Source: Pontibacillus marinus BH030004 = DSM 16465 (GTDB lineage: Bacteria; Bacillota; Bacilli; Bacillales; BH030062). From it: a DNA stretch of 64,000 bases. The stretch's first letter is position 1, and every line of letters starts with the position of its first letter. A model generated the notes under the pieces. That model saw only the letters and a program-made list of their open reading frames with translations. It was not told where the DNA came from and ran no database searches. Made by a program: the position numbers and the translations under genes. Below, in pieces: positions 7,318 to 15,751 of this stretch. The stretch is from positions 1 to 64,000 of the forward strand of contig NZ_AULJ01000012.1 of the NCBI RefSeq assembly GCF_000425225.1. The letters run 5' to 3'.

Positions 7318-7989
7318 ATGATAGGAATAAGTATAGCGACGCAGTGGGAATATGAAGCTACATTGGAATACTTTAGCATAAAAGATAACGAACGTTTCGG
7401 TTATCCTTATGGCGAGTATTTCATGAGAACAATTAATGATACTGAGCTTGTTTTTTATAGTACCGGCGTAAGAAAAGTAAATGGTGTTGGTGGTAATCAG
7501 TATATGATTTCTAAATTTAATTTGACTAAAGTAATCGTTGCAGGAACATGTGCAGGAATAGATGATAAGTTCAGTAGTTTGGATATTTTTGTACCCGATA
7601 AAGCTGTTCAATATGATTGCACAGTAAAAGAAATTGAGCCTTTTATTAAACAATCCTTCATAGTCGATATTGATCTATCAAAATATGGGGATGATTTTTA
7701 TACCGGAACAATTGGCACCGCTGATAAAGCAGTAGTTATGTGGAAGGACTATTTAGAACTTAAAGAAAACAAAATAATAATAGCCGATACAGAAGCGGGT
7801 GCAATTGCTTATATCTGTAAGAAGGATGATGTTGAGTGTATTATTATAAAAGGAATATCTGATTTTCCAACAGAAGAAAGTAATTCTGAAAAATTCGAAT
7901 CGAACAATGAACAAATTAATATTTATATAGAAAACACCCCTAAAGTTATGAACAAAATATTTGGCGAATATTTAGAGAGGTTTATTTGA
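7318..7989 (+). CDS. MTA/SAH nucleosidase-like protein (PNP/UDP phosphorylase family)
   Basis: 223 residues. Family marks: N-terminal IGISIATQWEYEA, a central glycine-rich strand VIVAGTCAGIDDKFS (phosphorylase fold), ADTEAGAIAYICKKDDVECIIIKGISDF (about residues 154-182), where the Glu is the ribose-binding residue and the SDF Asp the base-protonating residue of MTAN enzymes. It would hydrolyse the N-glycosidic bond of a purine nucleoside such as methylthioadenosine. Divergence from housekeeping MtnN and the accessory setting leave room for a defence or salvage role. ATG after TTAGGTGA. Confidence 0.78.
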   Translation: MIGISIATQWEYEATLEYFSIKDNERFGYPYGEYFMRTINDTELVFYSTGVRKVNGVGGNQYMISKFNLTKVIVAGTCAGIDDKFSSLDIFVPDKAVQYDCTVKEIEPFIKQSFIVDIDLSKYGDDFYTGTIGTADKAVVMWKDYLELKENKIIIADTEAGAIAYICKKDDVECIIIKGISDFPTEESNSEKFESNNEQINIYIENTPKVMNKIFGEYLERFI

Positions 7990-8108
7990 ATAATTTTGAA
8001 GTTAATAGAAAAATTGTGAAAAAACGGATTCTATAGTAGAAGGACATAAGTATTTGTCTAAGATTTTGTGAAGTTCTAAACCTGTGTTATGAAAGGGAGA
8101 TACCTTTT

Positions 8109-8648
8109 TTGAAGTTCTTTATTATGTTATTCATTATAATCCTAGCTATCTTATCAGCTACCATTCTCTTATCTTTATTAGAAAAGACCATTGATGAGGA
8201 TCATGCAGACGATGAGGAAGATATTCAGAATAAAGTATTTCGTTTTGCAATGAACAAACGAACATCTTGGAAGAAAGCTGCTTTTATATGGGGTATGGTT
8301 GGCTTTTTAAATACATATACCGCAATCGCTCTTGCACAGCCTATACCTTATGGCTACTTCGCCGTCGTAGGATTTGGAATTGCAATTGCACAAGTGAATA
8401 ATGCCTCTGAGATCTATGTTCGTATAATGAACAGTAATTTATCCATCTATCGAAACGCTTTCTTAGGGTCGAAGAAAATTAATCTACCTTCTCTTCTCCG
8501 TGTCGATTTAACGAAGAGTCAGTTTCGGTTTTATCAAGAGAATGTTCTTGTTGGGAAGGTTTCATTAAAGTATTTACGTGATGGGGATGAAGCAAGGTTG
8601 AAATCAGAAATAGAAGAGTACATCAAAGTGAGAACCACTCATACCTAA
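8109..8648 (+). CDS. membrane protein with C-terminal PH-like domain, 179 aa
   Basis: TTG start preceded by AAAGGGAGA. A first transmembrane helix (residues 2-24) is followed by an acidic segment DEDHADDEED, then two close helices (about 57-98, AAFIWGMVGFLNTY and YGYFAVVGFGIAIAQ), and a C-terminal domain, NLSIYRNAFLGSKKINLPSL onward, whose strand pattern resembles bacterial PH domains. Unknown function, probably membrane-anchored with a cytoplasmic domain. The 45-residue gene that follows may be co-transcribed. Confidence 0.6.
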   Translation: MKFFIMLFIIILAILSATILLSLLEKTIDEDHADDEEDIQNKVFRFAMNKRTSWKKAAFIWGMVGFLNTYTAIALAQPIPYGYFAVVGFGIAIAQVNNASEIYVRIMNSNLSIYRNAFLGSKKINLPSLLRVDLTKSQFRFYQENVLVGKVSLKYLRDGDEARLKSEIEEYIKVRTTHT

Positions 8649-8734
8649 GTTGGTTGGAATTTTATGTTAAACCCAACTAAGATTGTAACTTAATCTAATT
8701 GATCGGTAAGTGATAAATACGAAGAGGTGAGTAG

Positions 8735-8872
8735 ATGATCCTTATTTTTATACTTGTTCTGTTATTGATCGGAATGGTTAGCATAGAAAAATTACTGAGG
8801 AAGTTGGTTAATCAAAATAAACAAATACTTAAACACTTGGAAGAAGTAAAGAGCTCTGATAGTAGAAAATAA
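8735..8872 (+). CDS. small membrane-anchored protein, 45 aa
   Basis: ATG 8735 with GAAGAGGTGA at 8721-8730. One N-terminal transmembrane helix (residues 2-16, ILIFILVLLLIGMVS), then an amphipathic basic helix (EKLLRKLVNQNKQILKHLEE) suited to oligomerisation. This layout is common among small Bacillus membrane peptides of unknown role. A strong terminator follows. Confidence 0.6.
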   Translation: MILIFILVLLLIGMVSIEKLLRKLVNQNKQILKHLEEVKSSDSRK

Positions 8873-8896
8873 AATATCTTAATCTACTTATAAAAT

Positions 8897-8936
8897 AAAA
8901 AATCCTGTACACCAAAAAGTGTACAGGATTTTCTTT
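8897..8936. terminator. bidirectional intrinsic terminator
   Basis: AAAATCCTGTACAC and GTGTACAGGATTTT arms around CAAAAA. A-run upstream and T-run downstream serve both the 45-residue gene and the convergent YjcZ-family gene. Confidence 0.9.
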
Positions 8937-8947
8937 CTTGCATATGA

Positions 8948-9115
8948 TTAGCAGTAGCAAACAGCACCAACAATGATTAATAGGATGAACAACACAACAA
9001 TTAACACGAAGGTATCTCCTGTACGACCAGGACCACCATATCCATAACTAGGTGCAGTTGCCATAGGTGCGACATTAGCTCCAGCAACAGGAGCAGCATT
9101 TACATTTGCATACAT
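8948..9115 (-). CDS. YjcZ-family sporulation-type small protein, 55 aa
   Basis: 55 residues: an Ala/Pro/Gly-rich N-terminus (MYANVNAAPVAGANVAP), SYGYGGPGR, then a transmembrane helix DTFVLIVVLFILLIIVGA and a cysteine-tyrosine tail CYC. This is the YjcZ-type architecture of sporulation-associated peptides in Bacillaceae (family knowledge). AGGAAGTG-type ribosome binding site precedes it. It lies beside the spore transglutaminase gene, supporting a spore-coat context. Confidence 0.8.
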   Translation of the reverse strand: MYANVNAAPVAGANVAPMATAPSYGYGGPGRTGDTFVLIVVLFILLIIVGAVCYC

Positions 9116-9214
9116 TTTAACACTTCCTTTTTAGGATTATTCACTATATTATACTCACCTAGTACAGACATGAGCCCGTCAACCTCCAAAATGGGCGGAT
9201 CACTTTCTAAAAAG

Positions 9215-10057
9215 TTATAATGAACGCTTAAACATTTTTTGAAGGTAAGAAAGATAACGCTTATATGAAATGGATGGTTTATTGTGGTGAATAATCATAG
9301 GCTGCTTTTTATACACAGGATTCAATATGCTTCGGCTTATGTTATTTTGAAGCGAAATTCTAGTGACCAAGCTTGTTAAGTAAGCTGATTGATTACTCGT
9401 TGGTCTTCTCGTTTCATTCAGGGTCTCAATCATTTTCTCCGTATTCTTAATCCCAAATCCATGACCAAAAACATTACCATCGTACAAAGTAACGGCATTT
9501 ACACCACGGTACCAGGGAGTGCTGGGGTCATATTCAGGGTTATTAAAATAAACGACATCCCCTGGTATATAATGGTCCCCATAAAAGGTGTATAGACCGA
9601 GGTCAACGTCGGTGTGCCAACTGTATAAATACAGGTTTTGAAACAGATAGTTAAACATTTCATCACCTATACGATCCAAAATAGCTTTGTAAAAGTTCAT
9701 GACACAGGCCATTGCACACTCAAACGCATAAAGAGAACTGTTTCTATAAATATCTCGAATTGCATTAGAAGGGTATTGATTAGGTTTTAATTGAAATCCA
9801 CCTTCTGTCGTTAAGTACCAGTATTCAGGATTACATTGCGTATATTGAAATGTTGTGAATTCAGATTCACCTTCATTCATTACCTTAGCACTTTCTATAA
9901 TGTCTTTTCGAACATTGATCTCAAATAAAAAGTCATTCCAAGAGGAAAAACTATAGAGGGAAGGAGCTTCAATCATGGCTTTCACAATCAATGTTTGGTC
10001 ACTTCCAAAGTACGACGAATCCTTAAGTTGAAAAGGTGTTCCGGCTACTTGTATCAT
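9215..10057 (-). CDS. tgl: protein-glutamine gamma-glutamyltransferase (spore transglutaminase)
   Basis: 280 residues, longer than B. subtilis Tgl (about 245) by a basic C-terminal tail. It cross-links coat proteins through epsilon-(gamma-glutamyl)lysine bonds during sporulation. Visible family marks: N-terminal IQVAGTPF, YAFECAMACVMNFYKA with the catalytic Cys at residue 114, SWHTDVDLGLYTFYGDHYIPGDVVYFNNPEYDP, and the segment FGHGFGIKNTEKMIE. ATG at 10057 after GGGGGG. The extra C-terminus rich in Lys/Arg/Ser could aid coat association (inference). Confidence 0.93.
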   Translation of the reverse strand: MIQVAGTPFQLKDSSYFGSDQTLIVKAMIEAPSLYSFSSWNDFLFEINVRKDIIESAKVMNEGESEFTTFQYTQCNPEYWYLTTEGGFQLKPNQYPSNAIRDIYRNSSLYAFECAMACVMNFYKAILDRIGDEMFNYLFQNLYLYSWHTDVDLGLYTFYGDHYIPGDVVYFNNPEYDPSTPWYRGVNAVTLYDGNVFGHGFGIKNTEKMIETLNETRRPTSNQSAYLTSLVTRISLQNNISRSILNPVYKKQPMIIHHNKPSISYKRYLSYLQKMFKRSL

Positions 10058-10176
10058 GTTATGCCCCCCTTTCAGGATGGTTTACATTGATACTTATTTT
10101 ATTCGAGTAATGTATTGAAAATGTTTTATAAGGACTTAATATAATCTTCAAGAATAAAACTAAATTAGTAACTAAA

Positions 10177-10212
10177 AAAAGAGCAAACTCCTCATGGAAG
10201 ATGCTCTTTTTG
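10177..10212. terminator. bidirectional intrinsic terminator
   Basis: AAAAAGAGCA and TGCTCTTTTT arms around AACTCCTCATGGAAGA, just past the stop of the GbsR-type gene (minus strand). Confidence 0.75.
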
Positions 10213-10243
10213 TCTTTTATTAATATACAACTTTAAGATAGGT

Positions 10244-10789
10244 TTAACTCTCTTTATCTTCTGGTTTTGGCACGTGTTTAAATATTTCATGAGTTTCAAA
10301 AAACTCAACAAGCCTTGTTAACCACTCATAAAAGCCTAAAAAGTTATTGGACTCTTCTAAGTACTCCTCTGCTTTCTTGCGAGTTTCTTTGTCTGTATCA
10401 GGATCTTCGATTATTTCATTTAACTGGTGTGTAATCTTTCTGTGAAAGGTTTGGTTCATACTAATCCCTCTACGCCAGTTGGAGCTAAATAAGCTAATAA
10501 ACGTTTGGTAATAGTCTTGTTCTACACTATATTTATCTTTTCTTACACCTTTTTCGTAATGTTTTGTAGCAAGGTTGTTCTCTGACAGCTCTCTAACTGC
10601 TTGGCTCATTCTAGTCTTACTCATCCCAAGTTCTTCAGTCATTTCATCTAACGTCATAGGAGCTTTATTATAATAAATGGTTCCTAACAAACGTCCAACT
10701 GTAGAGGGAACCCCATATAGTTGCATATTCGTAGCAATTTGATCCACTATTCGTTTATGAACTTCATCGAGTTTCTCTTCGTTACCCAT
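10244..10789 (-). CDS. GbsR/OpcR-type transcriptional repressor of osmoprotectant genes
   Basis: 181 residues, the usual length of GbsR proteins. Winged HTH: GRLLGTIYYNKAPMTLDEMTEELGMSKTRMSQAVRELSENNLATKHYEKGVRKDKYSVEQDYYQTF (about 29-95), then a helical region with the family end YEWLTRLVEFFETHEIFKHVPKPE. GbsR-type regulators sense choline or related compounds and repress betaine uptake or synthesis genes (family knowledge). The gene is divergent from the opuC-like operon, with repeated AAGTTTATAAAGTTT-type sequences between them, so repression of that operon is likely. Confidence 0.9.
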   Translation of the reverse strand: MGNEEKLDEVHKRIVDQIATNMQLYGVPSTVGRLLGTIYYNKAPMTLDEMTEELGMSKTRMSQAVRELSENNLATKHYEKGVRKDKYSVEQDYYQTFISLFSSNWRRGISMNQTFHRKITHQLNEIIEDPDTDKETRKKAEEYLEESNNFLGFYEWLTRLVEFFETHEIFKHVPKPEDKES

Positions 10790-10956
10790 ACAATATCACT
10801 TCCCACTTATTACTTTCCCTAAGTATAACTTAGTCTAATGATTTTTAATAATACAATACCATCAACCTTTGAAGAAATAAAAGATAAGATTGATAAGGAT
10901 TTTCGAGAAATTTAAAGAAAAATGGAGGGATTCTTCTATAAATTCTGTAAACATAT

Positions 10957-11028
10957 AAGTTTATAAAGTTTATAGAGTTATGTGATCTCATTTGGATTTT
11001 GAACTTTGTAAACTTAAAACTTTATAAT
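10957..11028 (+). promoter_or_regulatory. promoter and candidate operator of the opuC-like operon
   Basis: A sigma-A-like promoter, TTGAAC (10999-11004) and TATAAT (11023-11028) with 18-bp spacing. The spacer contains AACTTTGTAAACTTAAAACT, and AAGTTTATAAAGTTTATA lies at 10957-10974. These related AT-rich elements, one between -35 and -10, are candidate GbsR-type operator half-sites (inference). Confidence 0.6.
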
Positions 11029-11105
11029 GTTTATTGTCAATTCATACAGAATTAACTTTGATCATTGTTAACAAGGATTTCAATCCAGGAGGGGTTAAGA
11101 GTCAC

Positions 11106-12239
11106 ATGATTCGTTTAGAGAAAGTAAAGAAAGTATATGATGATGGATTTCAAGCATTGAAAGACATTAATTTAGAATTTAAAGAAGGCGAGATTAACGT
11201 TTTAATCGGTCCAAGTGGTTGTGGAAAAACAACGACCATGAAGCTATTAAATCGTTTGAATGAACCTACTGATGGGACGGTTTATATTAATGAGAAAGAT
11301 ATCTCACAAATGGACCCGGTAGAGTTAAGAAGGCAAACGGGCTATGTTATTCAACATATTGGCCTATTTCCTCATATGAGTATTGCGGAGAATGTAGGTG
11401 CTGTTCCTACATTACTCAAATGGGATAAAGACAAAATTGATAAAAGAGTAGATGAACTGCTAAACCTTGTAAATCTTGATCCTGAGACGTATAAGACACG
11501 TTTTCCTTCAGAGTTAAGTGGAGGACAGCAACAAAGAATTGGAGTCATTCGTGCACTAGCTGCAGAACCACCAGTGATTCTTATGGATGAACCTTTTAGT
11601 GCTCTTGACCCAATAAGTAGAGAACAACTACAAGATGAGTTACTTCGTTTACAAAAAGAGATTAACAAAACATTTGTCTTTGTTACACATGACATTGATG
11701 AAGCATTAAAAATCGCAGATCAAATCATTTTAATGCAGGGTGGAGAAGTTGTACAAAAAGGGAAGCCTAGCGAGGTTTTAAGTAATCCTGAAAATGATTT
11801 TGTAGTTGATTTCATTGGAAAGCATCGATTAGAAGAAAATCGTAATAGTATTCCTAATGTGGATGAAGTCATGATGGAAAAACCTCTAACCATCTCATCT
11901 TCTGAATCCCTTACGAATGCGTATGAATCTATGAAACAACATGGTGTGAATTCTCTTGTTGTTGTAGATCGTGGAGAGTTAAAAGGACAAGTTTCCATTT
12001 TTGATGTAATCGATGTAGGAGTTTATGAGAACAAGTTGGTTAAAGAAGTTCTGAAACCTTTTGAACAGGTTGTGGAAATAGGAACTTCTCTAAAAGTTGT
12101 ATTAGATCTTATGGAGAAAAACAATGCAGCCAATATTCCAGTCATGAATAACAATCAGTTTGCTGGAATGGTTACTCGCGGAAGTGTAGTTGAATTGCTA
12201 GCTAGTGTTTACGCTAACTCACAAAGAGAGGGAGCCTAG
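11106..12239 (+). CDS. opuCA: osmoprotectant ABC transporter ATP-binding protein with CBS domains
   Basis: 377 residues. Energises uptake of quaternary ammonium osmolytes at the membrane. Walker A GPSGCGKT (35-42), signature LSGGQQQR, Walker B VILMDEPFSAL, then two C-terminal CBS domains (about 255-377), which in OpuA/OpuC ATPases sense ionic strength or c-di-AMP. A TTG far upstream would add 24 residues; I chose ATG 11106 because AGGAGGGG (11087-11094) precedes it. First gene of an opuCA-CB-CC-CD order, ending 2 bases before the permease. The substrate may be glycine betaine, carnitine or a less usual relative. Confidence 0.9.
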   Translation: MIRLEKVKKVYDDGFQALKDINLEFKEGEINVLIGPSGCGKTTTMKLLNRLNEPTDGTVYINEKDISQMDPVELRRQTGYVIQHIGLFPHMSIAENVGAVPTLLKWDKDKIDKRVDELLNLVNLDPETYKTRFPSELSGGQQQRIGVIRALAAEPPVILMDEPFSALDPISREQLQDELLRLQKEINKTFVFVTHDIDEALKIADQIILMQGGEVVQKGKPSEVLSNPENDFVVDFIGKHRLEENRNSIPNVDEVMMEKPLTISSSESLTNAYESMKQHGVNSLVVVDRGELKGQVSIFDVIDVGVYENKLVKEVLKPFEQVVEIGTSLKVVLDLMEKNNAANIPVMNNNQFAGMVTRGSVVELLASVYANSQREGA

Positions 12240-12241
12240 AT

Positions 12242-12883
12242 ATGGAACTGGTGACAGAATATATTCAGTTTTGGCAAGAACGATTTTCCACCATTATGTC
12301 CTATTTTGGTGAACATATATTTATTTCATTACTGTCGGTCTTCCTGGGGGCAATCGTCGCCATACCGTTAGGGATTTATTTATCAAAAACAACGAATAAC
12401 ACTATTCAAACCATTATCTTTAATGTTTCGAATATCTTTCAAACTATACCAACAATTGCGTTGTTAGCAGTTATGATCCCTTTATTAGGAATTGGGTATA
12501 CGCCTGCTATCACTGCACTGTTTTTATATTCCTTATTACCTATATTACGTAACACATATTCAGGGATTAAATCCATTAATCCCGAAGTGATTGAATCGGC
12601 AAAAGGTATGGGATATAGCAGCCTCCAGCGCTTATGGAAAATTGAAATAAGGTTAGCATTTCCATATATCATGTCAGGAGTTCGTGTTACGACGGTTTAT
12701 ATTATAAGTTGGACGACACTCGCTGCTGTAATTGGAGCAGGAGGTTTAGGAGGCTTAATCCTATCAGGTTTAGGGTTTAATGATAAATTCTATATTTTCA
12801 CAGGGACATTCCTGGCCTTAATATTAGCGCTATTAACGGACTTAACGCTTGGAAAACTAGAGAAAAAAGTAGCTTATAAATAA
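12242..12883 (+). CDS. opuCB: osmoprotectant ABC permease
   Basis: 213 residues with about six membrane helices. Binding-protein-dependent permease loop: PEVIESAKGMGYSSLQRLWKIEIRLAFPYIMSGVR (EAA-type motif). Typical OpuCB length. It starts 2 bases after the ATPase stop, so the two are translationally coupled. It pairs with the second permease at 13817 to form the channel. Confidence 0.9.
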   Translation: MELVTEYIQFWQERFSTIMSYFGEHIFISLLSVFLGAIVAIPLGIYLSKTTNNTIQTIIFNVSNIFQTIPTIALLAVMIPLLGIGYTPAITALFLYSLLPILRNTYSGIKSINPEVIESAKGMGYSSLQRLWKIEIRLAFPYIMSGVRVTTVYIISWTTLAAVIGAGGLGGLILSGLGFNDKFYIFTGTFLALILALLTDLTLGKLEKKVAYK

Positions 12884-12897
12884 AGGAGAGAACAACA

Positions 12898-13785
12898 ATG
12901 AAAAAATTATTATTTGGAAGTTTAGTAGGAATGATGTTACTTATGTCAGCATGTGGTAACAGCAAGCAAATTGAGATTGGAACTCAAACGTACACAGACC
13001 CTAAGATCATGGCTCATATTATTGAAACGCTAATCGAAGATCGCACAGATTTAGAAGTTAATATTACAAAAGACATTGCAGCAAGTCCTCAAATCATCTC
13101 TTCAATGGAAAAAGGGGATCTTGATATTGCAGCAACACTTTTCTCAGGTGAGGTTTATAACAATCACTTTGATGACCTTGAATTTACAACAGATCCAGAA
13201 GAAACAATGAAAAAAGCTCAAGAAGGATTTAAAGAGAAATATAATTTTAAATGGTACGACAGTATTGGATTCGAGAACGCATATGCTATTGCTGTGAGTC
13301 AGGATATAGTTGAACAATATGATCCACAAACAATTTCTGACTTAAAGCCAATTTCAGATAAGTTACGTTTCGGAACAGATACTTCTTGGTTAGAACGTCC
13401 AAATGATGGTTACAGAGCATTCAAAAAGAAATACGACATGTCCTTTAAAGAAGCTCGTGGTATGGAAGTTCGTCTAATGTACGAAGCGATTGAAAATGAT
13501 GAGCTTGATGTCATTACAGCTTATACGGTAGACCCTCAAATTCGTGACCTGAATATGAAGATTCTTGAGGATAATAAAAACTTCTTCCCACCATACGATG
13601 CTTCTGTTGTGGCTACACAAAAAGTTCTAGAGGAACATCCAAAAGTGGATAAAGTACTTCAAGAGTTAATCGGAAGTATTGATACAGAAACAATGTCTGG
13701 ATTAATAAAGAAAGTGGATATTGAAGGAAAAGAAGCAAAGAAGGTAGCAGAAAATTACCTTAAAGAACAAGGATATCTAGAATAA
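12898..13785 (+). CDS. opuCC: osmoprotectant-binding lipoprotein
   Basis: 295 residues. Lipoprotein signal peptide with lipobox MSAC (Cys19), then the OpuAC/ProX-type binding domain: IEIGTQTYTDPKIMAHIIETLIEDRT, DIAATLFSGEVYNNHF, FGTDTSWLERPNDGYRAFKKKYDMSFKE, LDVITAYTVDPQIRDLNMKILEDNKNFFPPYDASVV. It captures the solute outside the membrane. In QAC-binding members an aromatic cage holds the trimethylammonium head; the aromatic positions here would need modelling. AAAGGAG precedes the ATG. Confidence 0.9.
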   Translation: MKKLLFGSLVGMMLLMSACGNSKQIEIGTQTYTDPKIMAHIIETLIEDRTDLEVNITKDIAASPQIISSMEKGDLDIAATLFSGEVYNNHFDDLEFTTDPEETMKKAQEGFKEKYNFKWYDSIGFENAYAIAVSQDIVEQYDPQTISDLKPISDKLRFGTDTSWLERPNDGYRAFKKKYDMSFKEARGMEVRLMYEAIENDELDVITAYTVDPQIRDLNMKILEDNKNFFPPYDASVVATQKVLEEHPKVDKVLQELIGSIDTETMSGLIKKVDIEGKEAKKVAENYLKEQGYLE

Positions 13786-13816
13786 GAATCCATCATCTAA
13801 AAAAAGGTGTGAAAAA

Positions 13817-14467
13817 ATGGACGTAATACAGAAAATCACCGAGATCGGCCAATATATGATTGAGAATTGGGCCCATCTCTTGAGTTTAACCTTCGACCAT
13901 ATATTAATGGTGTTATACGGAATGGTTCTGGCAGCAGTAGTTGGTATTTCTCTTGGAATTGTTTGCGCAAAATTTGAAAAGGTGGCACCTATCATTTTAT
14001 CTATTGCAAACATTATTCAAATCATCCCAAGTCTAGCATTACTTTCAATTATTATGCTTTATTTTGGACTGGGCTTTACTACTGTAGTCATTGGGTTGTT
14101 CTTGTATTCTCTTTTACCAATCATTCGAAATACGTATGTAGGATTAAAAGAAGTTGATGGTCATGTATCAGAAGCTGGAAAAGGGATTGGTATGACCCCC
14201 TTCCAATTGTTATATAAAATTCAGATTCCTCTAGCGCTACCATTTATGATGGCAGGGGTACGAATCGCTACCGTTATTGCAGTAGGTGTTGCCTCTATAG
14301 CTCCCTTTGTAGGGGGAGATGGATTAGGCCGTGAAATTGTGTCTGGTATTAACAGTCGTAATGAAACTATGATTTATGCTGGTGCAATTCCTGCGGCGAT
14401 TCTAGCAGTTTTAGCTGACCTTATCTTAGGGAAGTTAGAGAAACGCCAAAAGAACAAAATAGCTTAA
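13817..14467 (+). CDS. opuCD: osmoprotectant ABC permease
   Basis: 216 residues, six predicted membrane helices. EAA-type loop: DGHVSEAGKGIGMTPFQLLYKIQIPLALPFMMAGVR. The C-terminal GGDGLGREIVSGINSRNETMIYAGAIPAAILAVLADLILGKLEKRQK is characteristic of OpuCD/ProW-like subunits. The gene completes the opuC-type set. It is followed within 19 bases by a peptidase-like gene, so the transport operon probably extends into that gene. Confidence 0.9.
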   Translation: MDVIQKITEIGQYMIENWAHLLSLTFDHILMVLYGMVLAAVVGISLGIVCAKFEKVAPIILSIANIIQIIPSLALLSIIMLYFGLGFTTVVIGLFLYSLLPIIRNTYVGLKEVDGHVSEAGKGIGMTPFQLLYKIQIPLALPFMMAGVRIATVIAVGVASIAPFVGGDGLGREIVSGINSRNETMIYAGAIPAAILAVLADLILGKLEKRQKNKIA

Positions 14468-14485
14468 TAATGAATAGGTGAATAT

Positions 14486-15667
14486 ATGATAAGCAAGGTT
14501 ATGGAACGCCTAGAGAACCTTTATGAAGAGATGGTAGAGATAAGAAGAGATTTGCATATGTATCCTGAGCTCTCTTTTGAAGAGGTTCGCACACCTGAGA
14601 TCATTGCGAATTATCTATCTGACTTAGGTTTAGAAGTGAAAACAGGTGTAGGTGGAAGAGGAGTTGTAGCTACTCTTAGAGGTAACAAACCTGGTAAAAC
14701 TGTAGCACTAAGGGCAGACTTTGATGCCCTTCCCATTCAAGAAAAAAATCAAGTGCCTTATAAGTCTACTGTACCAGGTGTTATGCATGCCTGTGGTCAT
14801 GATGCACATACGGCAATCGTTTTAGCCATTGCTAAGGCATTAAGTGAAAATACAGAAGTATTAGAAGGAAATGTAGTATTTATTCATCAGCATGCTGAAG
14901 AACAAGTGCCAGGTGGTGCGATCAAGATGATTGAAGACGGGTGCTTAGATGGAGTAGATGCCATCTTTGCACCTCATATGGAAAACTATCATCCTGTTGG
15001 TAGCATTGCATATAGAAGTGGTCCAATTATGGCTGCATCAGATCGATTTGAGATTGATATCATTGGTAATGGAGGGCATGGCGCTTTTCCACACCATACG
15101 AAAGATTCAGTAGTCATCGGTAGTCAATTAGTAACCAATTTACAACAAGTCATTAGTAGAGAGATTGATCCCTTAAAAGAGGCCGTGTTGTCTATCGGAT
15201 CTTTTCATTCAGGTGAAGGGTATAATGTAATTGCTGGAGAAGCATCTATTAAAGGAACGGTACGGACTTTTGATGAAGATGTTAGAAATAGTATTGAGGA
15301 AAAGATTAAGAGAATTGTTGAAGGGACCTGTCATGCTGCAGGAGCCTCATATAAGTTTCAATATAAGCGAGGATATCCTGCAACGATTAATCATGAACAA
15401 GAAACTGAGATATTAGTTGAATCTGCAAAGGATCTATTAAAGAATGAACAAATTATTGAGATTCCTCCGAACATGGGAGGAGAGGACTTTGCTTATTTTC
15501 TGCAGAAAGTTCCTGGTTCTTATGTTTTCTTTGGATCAGCTAACCCTGATATAGGAGCCATACACCCTTATCATCATCCTGAATTTGATATTGATGAACA
15601 GGTCATGCTCTATGCCTCAAAAATATTAACTCGTACTGTGGTTAATTATTTACAGAATTATGCTTGA
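14486..15667 (+). CDS. M20D family amidohydrolase (N-acyl-amino acid hydrolase type)
   Basis: 393 residues, full length. Removes acyl groups from amide-linked amino acids or related amides in the cytoplasm using a two-metal centre. Motifs: RRDLHMYPELSFEE, ALRADFDALPI (about 75-84), the metal-binding HACGHDAHT (101-109), HQHAEEQVPGGA, and NMGGEDFAYF near the C-terminus. Joining an opuC-type operon is unusual and suggests that the imported compound is an N-acylated or amide osmolyte or precursor (inference). ATG 14486 with TAGGTGA upstream; terminator-like hairpin after the stop. Confidence 0.88.
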   Translation: MISKVMERLENLYEEMVEIRRDLHMYPELSFEEVRTPEIIANYLSDLGLEVKTGVGGRGVVATLRGNKPGKTVALRADFDALPIQEKNQVPYKSTVPGVMHACGHDAHTAIVLAIAKALSENTEVLEGNVVFIHQHAEEQVPGGAIKMIEDGCLDGVDAIFAPHMENYHPVGSIAYRSGPIMAASDRFEIDIIGNGGHGAFPHHTKDSVVIGSQLVTNLQQVISREIDPLKEAVLSIGSFHSGEGYNVIAGEASIKGTVRTFDEDVRNSIEEKIKRIVEGTCHAAGASYKFQYKRGYPATINHEQETEILVESAKDLLKNEQIIEIPPNMGGEDFAYFLQKVPGSYVFFGSANPDIGAIHPYHHPEFDIDEQVMLYASKILTRTVVNYLQNYA

Positions 15668-15692
15668 GGTTTAAGGATAAAGAAATCCCACT

Positions 15693-15731
15693 TCGCTCAT
15701 ACAAGTTCATCTTGTATGGGCCTATTTTTTG
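15693..15731 (+). terminator. intrinsic terminator, moderate
   Basis: CTCATACAAG and CTTGTATGGG arms around TTCAT, then CCTATTTTTT. It lies between the amidohydrolase and the M81 gene, so the latter may be only partly co-transcribed. Confidence 0.65.
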
Positions 15732-15751
15732 AACAATAAAGGGTGAATGTA

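Noticed and set aside
7303-7653. Minus-strand frame opposite the nucleosidase gene
   Set aside because: It is the complementary strand of a gene with clear family motifs, AT-rich and without a ribosome binding site.
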